Shown here: positions 42,069 through 53,900 of the stretch, piece by piece
Position numbering within the stretch: the first letter of the stretch is position 1
Layout: every line of letters starts with the position of its first letter
Origin: Oikopleura dioica
Taxonomy: Eukaryota; Chordata; Appendicularia; Copelata; Oikopleuridae
DNA: 64,000 nucleotides
Assembly (NCBI GenBank): GCA_907165135.1
Contig: OU015566.1
Span: forward strand, 6,990,157 to 7,054,156
Direction: 5' to 3'
Notes under the pieces: model-generated
Database searches by the model: none
What the model saw: the letters and a program-made list of their open reading frames with translations, nothing else
Told to the model about the DNA's origin: nothing
Position numbers and translations under genes: made by a program

Positions 42069-42538
42069 ACCCTCTTTTCAACACGCTAGCTGTTTATCTC
42101 TTAATAATATTTCCAAATGCATTTGTCAGTTCCACAAAACCTTGCGTTTCTCGTTACTAATTATTTGTAAAATGCTAATTCTTCTTTCAGTGCTGAATAA
42201 AAATAAATTATGCATCTTCAAAGGAATTCGTCTTTTTATTATTTTTCTTGGTATTGCACAATTTGGTGATTTTACTTTGAAGGGAAAATCTCATCAGTAA
42301 GAAGTAATGCTTTATTTTATTTTTTCGGGAAACTTTTTGAAGAAATAACCGTTGAATACGGAAGCAGACTACGTAGTTGAATGAAGCTGGACATAATTTC
42401 GGAAGAAAAGGAAGGAAAAGAAACAATAGAGAAATGAGAAAAAAGAGAAGGTGTGAACTTCGAATCTGGAGATGCAGTTTTAATTGAAATATTGATGATT
42501 TTTAACGTCTTTTCTTATCATACACATGGGCTGGTTTA

Positions 42539-44123
42539 CTATTCGCCATTCAAGCTTTTCTTGACGTAGGTGGCGATGGTCTGGACAGTGATAGTCTCTC
42601 CGTAGTGCTTGACGAAGTTGAAGTTGGACAGACTATCCAGTGTTGGCCGCTGATCAGGCTCTTTCTGAACATAACTGTGAGCCGTTGTCATCAAAAGAAA
42701 GGTCTTACTCTCAAACAAGCGTCAATAAACTCGCAGCAATCAGGTCCAAAGAACTCAGAGCTCAACTTAGGCGCATCGTTCTCCACTCTATCCGCCAATA
42801 TATCGATGAAATCAACATGCACTGCTCGCTGAGGCGCCTAAATTGAATAAGAATTGGAAAGCGAAGATATTCTTTTTACGGGAGTTCCTTCAGGCAAGCG
42901 CATCAGCTCTTCAATTTCATCTGGCTTTAATCTTGGAAAAGGATGCGTGCCGTATCCAAGCTCCATTAACGAAAGTCCCAGGGACCAGATATCAGATGAT
43001 ACACTGAAAAATTCTTCAACTGAATGGATGAAAAGGAGCTTACCCGTATTGGTGATCCGCAATGATTCTTTCGGGGGACATATAACTCCTCGTTCCGACG
43101 AATGATTGAACGATACTATTAACCAGCTGTCCCGAAACGCCAAAGTCGCAGAGTTTGATATCTCCCTGTGTGCTGCAAAGAATGTTCGATGGTTTGATGT
43201 CTCGGTGGATTATATCGTGTTCTTTCTGAAAAAATGGTTATCAAAATGGCTGTTTCTTATCAAAACACTCTGCGCGGCAACCTGACGCAGGTTCCTACGC
43301 AGGTTGTCGATCTGAGTTTTGAAAAGAACAGTGAGTAACCTTGATGTATGTCATGCCTTCAACAACAGCAGCAGCAACAGCGCCGATAATCGATTCGTGA
43401 AGCTTTCCAAACCTTGTGATCACCTAAAAACGCAGCTAGAATCCTCCTTTCGGGCGAAATCTGACCTTATCCAAGCTTCCGCCGTCCATGTACTCCATGC
43501 AGATTCGAATCTGCGACCTTTGGTACTGATAGCTTCCGTAAAAAGCGACCACTCGTTTGTGATTACAGTCTTTGAGGATATTCAACTCGAGCAGGATCTT
43601 TTTGAACATTTCCTCATTCGTGTCTTTTCACGCGGTTCAAATTGAGTTCATGCTCGAGCGTGAGGTCTACTGGTTGTCTAGTGAGAGTTATGTAAAATCC
43701 ACGAGGGGAGATATTAATTATTTTTAAGATTCTAATTTTCACCGCCGCCTAAATGGATCAACTTTCGGGCCATTATCGTTCCCGTTTCTTTGTGGACAAC
43801 TCGCTCTACCGATCCGCCATTTCCTGCTCCCAGTTCTCGATCTAGCTACAAAATAATAATTATTGCAGTAATTTAAGAAATCCGTGAAGAAATAATTGCT
43901 GAATTACCTCGAACATGGAGTCGTTGAATTCTCCATATTTGCCGAGTTTGCTCTGCACCGTCAGTTGAGATCTGAGTCTTTCTTCTTGCTGTTCCCGCTC
44001 TTCTTGTTTTTTTTTCTCGTGATCATCTGTATCCAAGTTTTTCTGAATAGAGTCGATGATGATACTCGGTGGGCGACGGATCGGACCCGGCAATGTCAGG
44101 TTTATCGGCTTTTTTCGAGACAT
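42539..44123 (-). CDS. MAP2K1/2: MAP kinase kinase, MEK1/2 type
   Basis: A dual-specificity kinase that phosphorylates ERK in the Ras-Raf-MEK-ERK cascade. The minus-strand exons start at ATG 44123 ([13 protein letters not shown], like the MEK N-terminus MPKKKP) and end at TAG 42539-42541. Kinase landmarks: glycine loop [10 protein letters not shown], catalytic Lys in [18 protein letters not shown], catalytic loop [21 protein letters not shown], the activation segment [18 protein letters not shown] with two serines at the Raf target positions, and [14 protein letters not shown]. The Pro-rich insert of vertebrate MEK is short. An exon end near 43748 may use GC-AG or GT-AG. One intron holds a palindromic repeat copy (43273-43310). 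Convergent with the membrane-protein gene. Confidence 0.9.
43273..43310. repeat. Short AAGCCGC-family relic in a MEK intron
   Basis: CGGCAACCTGACGCAGGTTCC and the following ACGCAGGTTGTCG form a hairpin whose outer motif CGGCAACCTG matches the tips of the larger copies at 279 and 29123. Confidence 0.5.
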
Positions 44124-44181
44124 TCTGAAATGAAACAAAAAGTTGGATCTTGAATGAAAATCGGAAAGCCGCTCGCGGCTG

Positions 44182-44281
44182 GGTTTGGCAACTTGTGTAG
44201 AAAGCCTGAGTCAGGTTCTGAGAAGTCGCGTAGCGGCTTTTCATTTAGACTCTTCAGAACCTGACTCAGGTTTTCTACAGT
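44182..44281. repeat. Palindromic MITE-like repeat, AAGCCGC family, partial copy 3
   Basis: GTAGAAAGCCTGAGTCAGG on the left and CCTGACTCAGGTTTTCTAC on the right are inverted, with a single AAGTCGC/GCGGCTT hairpin between them. It is shorter than the copies at 279 and 29123, so an internal deletion product. Confidence 0.7.
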
Positions 44282-44930
44282 AAAATCTAAAAAGCCGCGC
44301 AAAAGGCGGTAATTTTCGAAGCCATAAGCGGTTTTAGATATTTATAAATTTTAATTAATAGTTATCTTAAATTCATAAATTATTAATTTAAATTAATTGT
44401 AAAATAGGTAGATGTGTCGATTTCAATGCAGATTTCTTTTCTCTGAATGTTTCAATTTTCGCCTCTGCTCCGCGCCGATGAGTCATTTTTCTCGAGTGAC
44501 TAATTTTTCGTGTTAGAGCGCGCTCTCTTTCAATTCAACTCGCACTGAAGCACCTCGAAAACAGCTCACTTTTCACGTTTTTTAAAACCGCAAAACACAA
44601 CTTTCTGGACGAAGAAACCTGAATCGGATTTCAATTTATAAAAGTTTGGAGATTTTATTGACTGTTACAGAGAAATCGAAAATGTTCTAATTGCACAGGG
44701 AGCGTTTTTTATTTATTTACGGTCAGATTCTTTTATATTGGAAATTATGAGAATCTCACTAGAGAATCTGATTCTTATTTTAATAAAATAGAAAATCAAT
44801 CAAAATTATTTTTTTTTTATAAATTTTTTCTCTGAATAAAAGATAATTTCAAAAAAATTTTTGCGGGTCCGGAAATCATAAAAAATCTGAAAGTGCAGTT
44901 TTCTTTAGCTCGTCGAGACGAGTCGAATGA

Positions 44931-45397
44931 TGGGTCAAACTTTTGATGACTCCAATGATTAACCGGTTAGCCGGCAATTTCCCGGAAAATACATTTCCGG
45001 TCGCCGTTTTTGTTCTAGAAATGCTAGAATGACAAAAAAAGCGGGAAACTGGTCCTTGAAGTTAGTTCTTCTGTGGGTGAAAAAATGAGAATCATATCTC
45101 TAACCATAAGATGCTTATCACCAAAATTCTATTTTCTTATGAAAATGGGACCGAAAATTAGGAAGGTGCAGCAACAACGAAATACATACAAAATTTAGAA
45201 TTTTTATCGTTAAAAAAAGTTTCGCTATAAATTTGACCAATATCTTTTTGCCCACAGTAGAACTGACCATAAGGATCAGTTTCCGGGTTCATTCATCATC
45301 CTAGCATTTCTAGAACAAAAACGGCGACCGGAAACGTATTTTCCGGTAACCAGCCGGTCAACCGGTCAATCCTTGGAGTTATCAAGAGTTTGACCCA
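44931..45397. repeat. MITE with about 95-bp terminal inverted repeats
   Basis: TGGGTCAAAC (44931) mirrors GTTTGACCCA (ending 45397). The arms continue with ACCGGTT, GGAAAATAC, TTTCCGGTCGCCGTTTTTG and TTCTAGAAATGCTAG in matching reverse-complement order. The 250-bp core is AT-rich and non-coding. Confidence 0.82.
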
Positions 45398-45410
45398 CCA
45401 TTTACTTTTA

Positions 45411-45621
45411 AAGTGGGGGATCCCCATTTTGACGGGTAAGTTTCTCTTGGGTGTCCCCATTTTAACTTATTTTTATTCCTCAAGAGGGTCCCCATTTTAA
45501 TGGATTTCTGACATAACGATTCTTCGAAATCCGTTAAAATGGGCACCTTTCTGAGGATTGAAAAATCAGTTAAAATAGAAACACTCAAAAGAAATTCGCC
45601 CGTTAAAATGGGGACTACCTC
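45411..45621. repeat. Foldback repeat with TCCCCATTTTAA modules
   Basis: The left half carries (T)CCCCATTTTAA-type modules near 45421, 45454 and 45490; the right half carries the reverse complement TTAAAATGGG-type modules near 45534 and 45603. The halves mirror each other around 45515. Confidence 0.75.
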
Positions 45622-46079
45622 ATATTAGTAATAAGTTATTTCTAAATAAAAAAGGCCAAATTTATAAGTATAAATTTTGAAATGATTATCAAAACGCGAA
45701 AAAGAACATCTGCATTGCTGCACTGCAAAGATGATTGCACAGTACGGCCGCGCAAGCGCTCAACAAATCCCCCCGACGACTATATTGTATGCTACAACAG
45801 GAACTGGTCTTATCATCTTTCTTTTTTCTAATCACCAATTTCGAATTTTGTATTTGGCAAAAGTACTAAAACGTTCAAATGTGTGAACGAGGCGATAATC
45901 TATCCGTCCTTAGCTAGACTGGACTTGTCGAATTGAGGGTTGAATTGGATGAATTTCGAAATTTTCAAGAATCCCTCATTTTGTATAAATACTGGCTTTG
46001 GCTGCATGTCAAATGTCTGTTTTGAGGCCACATATTTTGAGAAACAGGACTCCCAAAACCTGTTCCCCTTCTACAAAGA

Positions 46080-46133
46080 ATGTCGAATCAATACAGGAAA
46101 GAAGTAGTATTATCTAACATTATTCGCGAATGA
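46080..46133 (+). CDS. Upstream ORF 1 of the ATF4-like gene (17 codons)
   Basis: ATG at 46080 opens a 17-residue frame (MSNQYRKEVVLSNIIRE) whose stop TGA (46131-46133) overlaps the ATG of upstream ORF 2 as ATGA. In vertebrate ATF4 a short uORF1 promotes re-initiation. Whether the transcript begins upstream of here is not known from sequence alone. Confidence 0.4.
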   Translation: MSNQYRKEVVLSNIIRE

Positions 46134-46357
46134 TGATGAACCAGGAACAGCCTAACGAACTGAACTCGGAATTCCTTATTTGCTTTCTTTCAACTCCTGC
46201 ATCTGTTTTTAACTTTGAAACCGACAGAAATTCACGCTCATCAATCCCAAAAAATGACGGCCTTCCATCAGCCATCTACTTTGAACCAGCTGGAGCTCCC
46301 GTTCGAACAGGAGCTCGGCCAGTTCGATTCGAGCTATTCCACCCAATGCACGCCTAA
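46130..46357 (+). CDS. Upstream ORF 2 overlapping the ATF4-like start, out of frame
   Basis: A 75-codon frame starting with three ATGs in a row runs past the bZIP start codon (46254) in another frame and stops at 46357, still inside coding exon 1. This is the geometry of the inhibitory uORF2 in vertebrate ATF4, which delays translation of the factor until eIF2 is phosphorylated. Caution: an AG at 46226-46227 could be a spliced-leader acceptor that would remove both uORFs from mature mRNA. Confidence 0.4.
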   Translation: MMMNQEQPNELNSEFLICFLSTPASVFNFETDRNSRSSIPKNDGLPSAIYFEPAGAPVRTGARPVRFELFHPMHA

Positions 46358-47420
46358 TCCTCTCGATGGTAAGAGAGAACGATTTGATACCATAATTGGC
46401 TTGTTTTGATGCGAGTGTCTGGATCAATTAACCTTGTCTTTCAGATATCTTCCCAAGCCCTCGATCGACGTACACTCCGGACTCACCATCATCCGATATC
46501 GACGCAATCGTTCAAGACCTACTCAGCTCGGCTCCCAGCTCTCCAGCCAACTCTGGTATGTGCTGTGCACGGCAACCTTTGTCTTCAACTTTGTTTTCCT
46601 AGTTTTTCATTGGACGCCATCGAAACATCTTTCAACGCTGCTTCCCCAGAACCGCCAGTTCTTCAGAAGCCAGGTCCTGTAGATCCATCACCAGCTCCAG
46701 TGACTCTTTCGCTCGATTCAATTGCTCCTGGCACTATCATCTCCGATGGCGGAAGTAATAGCTTCGAGCTCGTTGTTGAAAACGGCGTTCGAAAGCTCGT
46801 CCCTGTGATGCTCTCCTGTAAGTTAACTTTTGTGTGGGATTAGAATGGAATTAGAATCTTTGATTTAGCGATGCCTGCTATTGTCAAAACTGAGATGGCT
46901 TCTCCACCCGCATCGCCAGGTTTGTTGGAAAGATAGGGTTAGCAAGAAAAATATTCCCTGAAATTTAGGACCTCCATCATGGAGGCCCCATGCATGGATT
47001 TCCTCTTGAATAATTGCTTAAAATCGTGAAGCCGCTTGCTAGATAAATTTAGTCGCAAGCGGCTTCTCGATTCTAAGCGATTTTTCTAAGGAAAATCATT
47101 GAATTTAAGAGGGTTTCTCAATAGTACAAACTTCTAACGAATACTTCTTTAGATTCGATTTCTTCTGTCGATTTGAACAAGAAACTCGCCCAAAATCGAA
47201 AGGCATCGAAGCGATACCGGGACAAGAAAAAGGCTGACGAGAAGAAGTTGCTCGAAGACGTCGATCGACTCGAGAAGGTTTGTTATTCTGCCTCCCCTTT
47301 CGCTCAAAATTCTTTCAGGAAAAACATCGTCAAGAACTCATGCTCGAGCGAAAGAAAGCAAAGAAGGAACTCCTTCTCTCTCTCATTTCCCAGAAATTTT
47401 CCCGTGTAGTGTACCACTAA
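46254..47420 (+). CDS. bZIP transcription factor, ATF4-like
   Basis: Six exons (46254-46368, 46445-46555, 46650-46817, 46869-46919, 47153-47277, 47319-47420) close exactly to 223 residues. The N-terminal 150 residues are Ser/Pro/Asp-rich and could be a transactivation region (SPSSDIDAIVQDLLSSAPSS). The basic region is KKLAQNRKASKRYRDKKKAD and the leucine zipper is short (LLEDVDRLEK, then HRQELMLERKKAKKELLLSLI). The N-x-x-A-S/A-x-x-Y/C-R core places it in the bZIP family; NRKASKRYRDKKK is closest to the ATF4/5 pattern NKTAATRYRQKKR. The last junction lies inside the zipper. Upstream ORFs suggest stress-linked translational control. The poly(A) signal is AATAAA at 47934-47939. Confidence 0.75.
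47017..47078. repeat. AAGCCGC hairpin in an ATF4-like gene intron
   Basis: GAAGCCGCTTGC (47028-47039) is mirrored by GCAAGCGGCTTC (47055-47066), and TGCTTAAAATCG on the outside by CGATTCTAAGC. The hairpin is perfect around the core and has the same CGAGAAGCCGC-type arms as 1077-1271. Confidence 0.7.
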
Positions 47421-50400
47421 TTGTTTTTCCCTCCTTCCGACGCTCCCTTCCGTGACTAGAATTTCCTAGAACTTCATTATTTTTTTAAGCTCACGCCCCA
47501 CGAGAAAACTTTTTCTTCATTCAATATGCCAGATTAAATTTCTCTAGAAAACTACCAAAATCAAGCTATACCAGCATATTGAATAACCACCAAATCTCAT
47601 CAATAATCATTTTTGTGCTACAATTTTTCCTCGGGTGAGCATATTTTGTGAGGTTTACTGTTGCTTATGGGTTGAAGCGGGTTCATATTCGCTGAAAATC
47701 GCCATAAAACCCCATCTGATATCATATAAATTTATGGATATGCCCACCCCAGGAGTTTTACAATAGAACTGGTCGCAAATTTCACACAAACTTCGTCTTT
47801 AATCCTTGTTGTCTCCGACTTTAGCAGCTACAACTTTGTTGTGCCGCCTTAATGTATTCCTACAGTTACTTTTCTCCCGATATTGTATCAGAAACGTATA
47901 TTTTTCGTGGTGTTCTCCTACAAAATAAAAGTCCGAAATCCCAATCAATATGCCGCTATTCTGATTGTTTTACTAGGCGCTAGAATTGGTAATAATTGAT
48001 CGCGAAGGCAATTAATTTCCGCGCGTAATTGAGTGACAATCCAATAAATCTCCTTGCGGGTTGGCCTATCATGCCCCTGGGCGCGATATAGACCCTGAGA
48101 TTTATTTCCAATACTTAGCAACTTGCAAAGAGCAGCGTTTATTTTTGTTTCAGAGTAATTTATTAATGCACAATGCTAAGACACGAGAAAATCGGATTTG
48201 CGGGGGGAGACGGACGGCAGGTGACTCAGACTCGATTTATCCATCAATCCAGAAACACGAGCCAATCGGCGACACTTGCCCAAGGCCAGTCGCGCTCTAA
48301 CCCCAGGGCACCGCACTTCTGCCCTCCGCCTGTCTGATCAGTGAATTAATTCTCAGAGAAAATCATACTGTACTCCTTGGAACAACAGGAACGAATTGGA
48401 AGAATTTCTCCGAATTCGAAGAAGAATAAGATCCTTTTTTTTAATTCTATAAAAAAATTATGTCTGCAGTAGAATTAAAAGACCGAGTTTCAAAAGTACA
48501 AGTTGAATATTTTGTTCAGGAGAAGTTGAAGATTCTCTTCGTTGAAATTTCTTTGCGACGCCCTAAAGATCATTTGACAGAAAATTATTGATCTTGACAA
48601 AGATTTAATTCTAGCTGCATGCACGACAATCTAAACAGCTAGTTGGCTAAAAAGAGAATGCACCTTCAGCTAAAGCTCTAATTGAGCCAGCTCAGCTTGT
48701 TTCAACTCGTAGCCAGAAATATATCGGCATTTTTCTTGACTAATGAAATTTGTGTTTTCCGCGGATGTTTTCATTTTTACTTCTGCTGATATTCTCCACG
48801 GGAAAGATACAAAACTTTGCGTATTCGAAATAGAATTCTGATAAACACAGAACTCTTGATAAATATTGTGTCAATCAAAAGTTTCCGGTGAAGGGTTAAT
48901 TTTTAAACGCGGCGCAAATATTGTGACATATAATTGGAACGTTTGGCACTGTCTGTCGGTCAAATTGTCAGAGAGAGAATCTTTATCGAAACCACTGTAA
49001 CTTCTTTTTGTGAATCCGTTAAAACGTAAAGGAGGTTCTTATTGGCTGAAAGCCTTTTTCGGGCATATTTATTTGCCGTAGCCCTTTTAACACTACGACT
49101 CGTTGAAGGATTTTTTAATAATTGTAATTGGCTAGATTTGTTTTTTACCAATTTTGATTGGCTGAAGGGCTGTTTTCGTATTTTGATAAGTTGAAAAACC
49201 TTTTTCGAATGACCGAAAATGGCCTGAATTTATTGCCACCGGTCTCATTAAATCGAAACTTTAATGGTTTTTTTAAATAGCAGCGTCGAGTTTTTAATTG
49301 ACCTGTTTATCGAAAATAAGAGAAACCAAGGAGCGCCCAATTTCGAACTTTAGAAGAAAATAACAATGAAAGAGCGGGGTTTTTTGTCGCTTGAATTTTT
49401 AATACCAACGATTCCCGGAATCCAGGACTGATCGAATTCGATTGTTAGTCTGTATATAATCGCGTTTGTTTGCTAGTTAAAAATTCAGTCTTCCGCGAAT
49501 CGGCCCTTTGAGACGCTGTCGCCCCGGGGGAGTACTTGTCAGTAGGAAAAAAAGGGAAGAAACGAATTTGCATGGGCGAGCAAGCGTTTCTGCGATTCAG
49601 CAATCGTTCCAATTAGCGATATCGCCCATGATTTGATTAAATTTCTGCTCAAGCCGAATCCTTTCTGAAACAACAGTTTCTTTATCCAACAAAAATGGGG
49701 GTTCATTTATTGAAATCAAGAAAGAAAACGAGTTTTTATCAATTTTTGTTTATATATTTTTGAAATAGAGAATCTTTTTAAAATTGGTTTATATTTTTCA
49801 TTTTGATTTTTTGTATAAAATCTTAACTTTTTTGGTGTTTTTATTTTTGAAGCAATTATATAATGATGGGTACGTTCTTTTGCGATGCACTCGAGTGATT
49901 AAATTGAATCAGTTAATGACTTTCAAAGTGAGGGAAGCTTTTTGGCAGCCCCAAGCTTCGGGCGATCTGAAAATACCGCCGCGAAGAGAGAGAGAAAATA
50001 ATAAAGAGCTGCGTTTTTTCTTTCTATTTTTGAAATTTACTGTTTTATTTTTCGATGAAAGCCCCCTCACCTTTAATTGAATCTGCTGGGATTTTCACAA
50101 GTTTGTGAAGTTACCATTTTCGCAAATGGTAACTTTTGGATAAGTAAATTTTACGAGCTCAAGAGCCGAGTTATTTGACTTTTACTGCGGTCCGAATGAT
50201 ATACCAATTTTGACTGTCTGAAAGCGAGAGAAATAATTTTTACCCAGTTTGTTTTCGGGTTTTTGAACGCAAATGAAATGAGCCGAAAGTTCATTTTTGA
50301 GTGTTTGAATAAAACAATCGCTGCGGTTTGACAGGGGATAAGATGTTTCGCGAATAAATAAGGGATGAAAAAGGGTGAAAGGTACAAATGTTTCCCTTTG

Positions 50401-50920
50401 CCCAGCTGTTTTATTCGATGTTTTTGAAGATGAAAATATCCCACTGCGCGGGAGAAATCGCACTCGCATGTGTTATTTCCGGGCACTTCAAAAATTATCG
50501 GTTTTTTCGGATTTTTTTTTCGATTTTTTCCCAGAGAAAGAAAATTTTCAAGAGAAACTTACTTTTCTACATTTTCTGTAAGGATGTTCGAAAGACCTAT
50601 TTCTAGTGGTTAAATTAGACCAAAATAACAATTTTAAAGCGAAATTTCGTGCTTATTAGCTTTGAGGAAAGATATCCAAAGCTTTAGTGACCTATTTACC
50701 AATCAAAGACCTGTATTTTTCACGTTAGCCAATCAAAAGCGAGCGAAGTCCTCGAGAAATCAACCTTTCGCCGATAGAAAGCTCATTTTTGAGATTTATG
50801 ATTTTTGAAAATTTAATCAGTAACGATGATTTTTCTAGAGACAGTCATCGGTGCGTGTTTTGAACTTGATTCGTGAGCTTTCGTTCGTCGGGCGGATCGC
50901 AAAAGATTCTTTTTACTTGG
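47421..50920. other. Gene-poor interval upstream of the CNNM gene
   Basis: About 3.5 kb without a recognisable gene. The frames at 48061-48300 and 48960-49151 look random. ATTGGCT/AGCCAAT motifs, which resemble CCAAT boxes, recur near 49040, 49127, 49156 and 50728, and a perfect 12-bp hairpin is at 50108-50135. The region may be regulatory. Confidence 0.45.
50108..50135. repeat. Perfect 12-bp hairpin
   Basis: AAGTTACCATTT, the tetraloop TCGC, and AAATGGTAACTT. There is no T-run after it, so it is not an obvious RNA-polymerase terminator. Confidence 0.7.
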
Positions 50921-53900
50921 ATGGTTTTTGCTTGGCCCTCGCTGCTGCTACTACTGCTACTCCAATCGGCAAGCGCACAAGGGGGCCCTTCGGAACTTTA
51001 TGGTCTAAAATTGGACAACTGGCAAGTTTCTGAAACGAACCTACTTGCGTACCAGGCTGTTGAGGATCAGGTAACAGAAAATATCAATGTAATGAAAAAT
51101 TCATCCTATTTTTAGATTGCCGGGTCGCTCCCGGTAGCGATCAACGCTGACTCGCGAGTTGTTCTCTTCGGAGAAAATCTAATCGGGCGAAAGTTCGTGC
51201 TCACCGAGTACACGGGCAATGAAGGACCGAAATGCAACGATCACGGACACACGAAGAGCGTCGCCGTCAACGCATACACAGAAGAACTCGACGTCGGAGT
51301 TATCAACATCAACAACACGGCCTTTGAGGATATTGCAGCTGGAAAGTACTACTTTTGCTTCGCTGATCCAAACGATAATGATGTCTATTTAGTAAGTACC
51401 TCTCTTTCAATTTTCGGAAAACGAATTTCTTTTTAACATCTCTTCTAGCACGCTGGAAACAACAGCATCCAAAGCATTCATTTCGTGGAAGTGGACTCGC
51501 AAACCTCCATCCTCCCCGTCCCCCTGCAGACCATCTGTATCGGTCTCCTCCTCTGCCTTTCCGGAACGTTCTCCGGCTTGAATCTCGGTCTCATGGCGCT
51601 GGACCCGCAGCAGCTCAAGATTCTCACCACTTCGGGATCGCCGGATGAGATCAAGTACGCCAAATCGGTGCTGCCCGTCAGAATTCACGGAAACTTTTTA
51701 CTCTGCACGTTGCTCCTCGGAAACGTCCTTGGTAAGAAACTAAGATTGCGAAAAGAATTCTATTCTGACCGACAGGAAAGAAAAAAGATCAGAGAATTTC
51801 CAAAACGCAAAGATTGGACTTTTTCCAGCAGCCGAAAAATCCCTGAGCAAACTCGGAACCGCTACTCCTATCAATTTCCTGAAGCGATAAGCTTCTGCAA
51901 ATTTAGTCTTTTGCTGCGTTCTGACGGTATCTATTCAGTAAACAACACGCTGACGATTTTGCTCGATGATCTGACCTCTGGAACGGTGGCGATTGTTGGC
52001 GCCACCGCTGGAATCGTCGTTTTTGGTGAAATTATCCCTCAGGAATGTGTTCTTTCTTCCTCTTTTTGAGTTCTTTGCGATAATTTAAATCAAGTCAATA
52101 GAGTCGTCCTTCGAGTATATTAAAAATGAAGCTGTGCGTAGCGCGGCTAATTTCCTTTTTCTCGAAGCCGCAAGTGACTTCTCGGTTTCAAAAGTCATCA
52201 GAAAGAACACGAAAAGGCTATCTGCTCTCGACACGGGCTCGCTGTGGGATACCATACTCTTCCTCTTACCTACATTTTTATGGCCATTACTGGAATCATC
52301 TCTTATCCGCTTGGCAAGATCCTCGACGTCGTTCTCGGCGAAGAAATGGGCGTCAACTACAAGAAGCAAGCCTTCCTCGAACTCATCAAGCAAGGACAAA
52401 ACGATCTTGAAGGTAGTTTCCTTCTATAGAAAGAAGCTTTAAAACTCCAATTCAGAGGACGAAAAGATTATGATCGAAGGAGCGCTAAAACTGAGCGAAA
52501 AGACCGTCCGCGACGTCATGACGCCTATCAACCACGTGTTCACCGTCTGTGAAGACGAGATCATCGACTACGACTTCATGGGACGCGTTTCCGACGCTGG
52601 ATACTCTCGAATTCCAGTCACAAAGCGCGGCGGAAAGAACTCGGAAATTACTGGTACGTTTTTTCTTTTCTATATTTGCGATATTTTAATCCTCAAATCT
52701 TTCTTGTTGTTTTAGGTCCGGAAATCACAGGTTTTCATAGGTGATTCTGTCGACAAGTAAAATAATATACAAATTTTATTGGAATGTTACGGGCCAAGTT
52801 TTGTTATTAAATCGGTGAAAATAGACTCATTTTTGGAACTTTTTTTTGTTATAAATTTTTTCAACTTTTTTCTTTGCCAATTTTGTCCAAAAGATACTTA
52901 TTTTATTCGACAATTTAATTGATCTTTCGCTACTTATTCATATATTCGAAGAAAACTAACGATTTCTTTTGTATTCTTCTTTTCATAATCCGAAAACTCA
53001 AACCCGTTTTCGATAAAAACCACCATCGGCCAGCACTAATATAACCGGTACAAAGCAAAGTTTCCAACAAAACTGTTTGTTCGGAATTTGGTGTTTTTCT
53101 AGCTTCATTTTTTACAAATTTCTGACGCGTGTTTAGGTCTGCTCTTCCTCAGAGATTTGGTCATGCTCGATCCGGATGACAATACTGTCGTTTCTACTGT
53201 CACGAATTTTTACAAGCATCAGCTGATGAGCATCGATCAGGATATGAAGCTCGATGATATGCTCGAAGAATTCAAGGTAAGAAACAGAAAATCAAAAGTT
53301 CTGAAGTCCTAAAACAACATCAGAAAAACCACCATCATCTCTCTTTGGTCACAATGCCTATCCAAACTGGAACAGAAACCGACAGCAAGGCCGAACGCGA
53401 AACTTGCGGTATCATCACCCTCGAAGACATCATCGAAGAGATCATTTGCGACGAGATCGTTGACGAAACCGACCAGTACCGCGACAATCGCTCCCGAATC
53501 CGTAACCACAAACGAGAGAAGACCGAGAATCCCAAGAATTTCTTCCGAAACCACTCTGAAGCTTGCGATCCTTCGTCGAACCCGCAGAATCCTGACAATC
53601 TCGAAGAAATTACGCGCGCCCAGATCGCAGCTGTTCTTCGCTTCATGGTCGCCGAAGTCAAGCCTTTCTCCCAAGATGTCATTTCTGAAAACAAACTCAA
53701 ACTCCTCCTATTTCAACAACATTCCGTCGTTTATGGTAAGATCGTTCTTCGGTTTTAAGAAATAACTTATTTTTTCAGTAAAACGAAGCTCCGAAACAAA
53801 ACCGCTGCTTGTCCGTGGTCAACCAGTGACCCAGTTCATCGTCATTATCGAAGGAAAGGCCGAAGTGCAACTCGGCGAGGACGAAATGCCGATCGAAGTC

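Larger units (their letters stand above)
44124..46079. other. Repeat-rich intergenic region between MEK and ATF4-like genes
   Basis: Apart from the three repeats listed separately (44182-44281, 44931-45397, 45411-45621) no coding region or RNA gene is seen. This divergent spacer should hold the MEK promoter (minus strand) and that of the bZIP gene. Confidence 0.5.
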
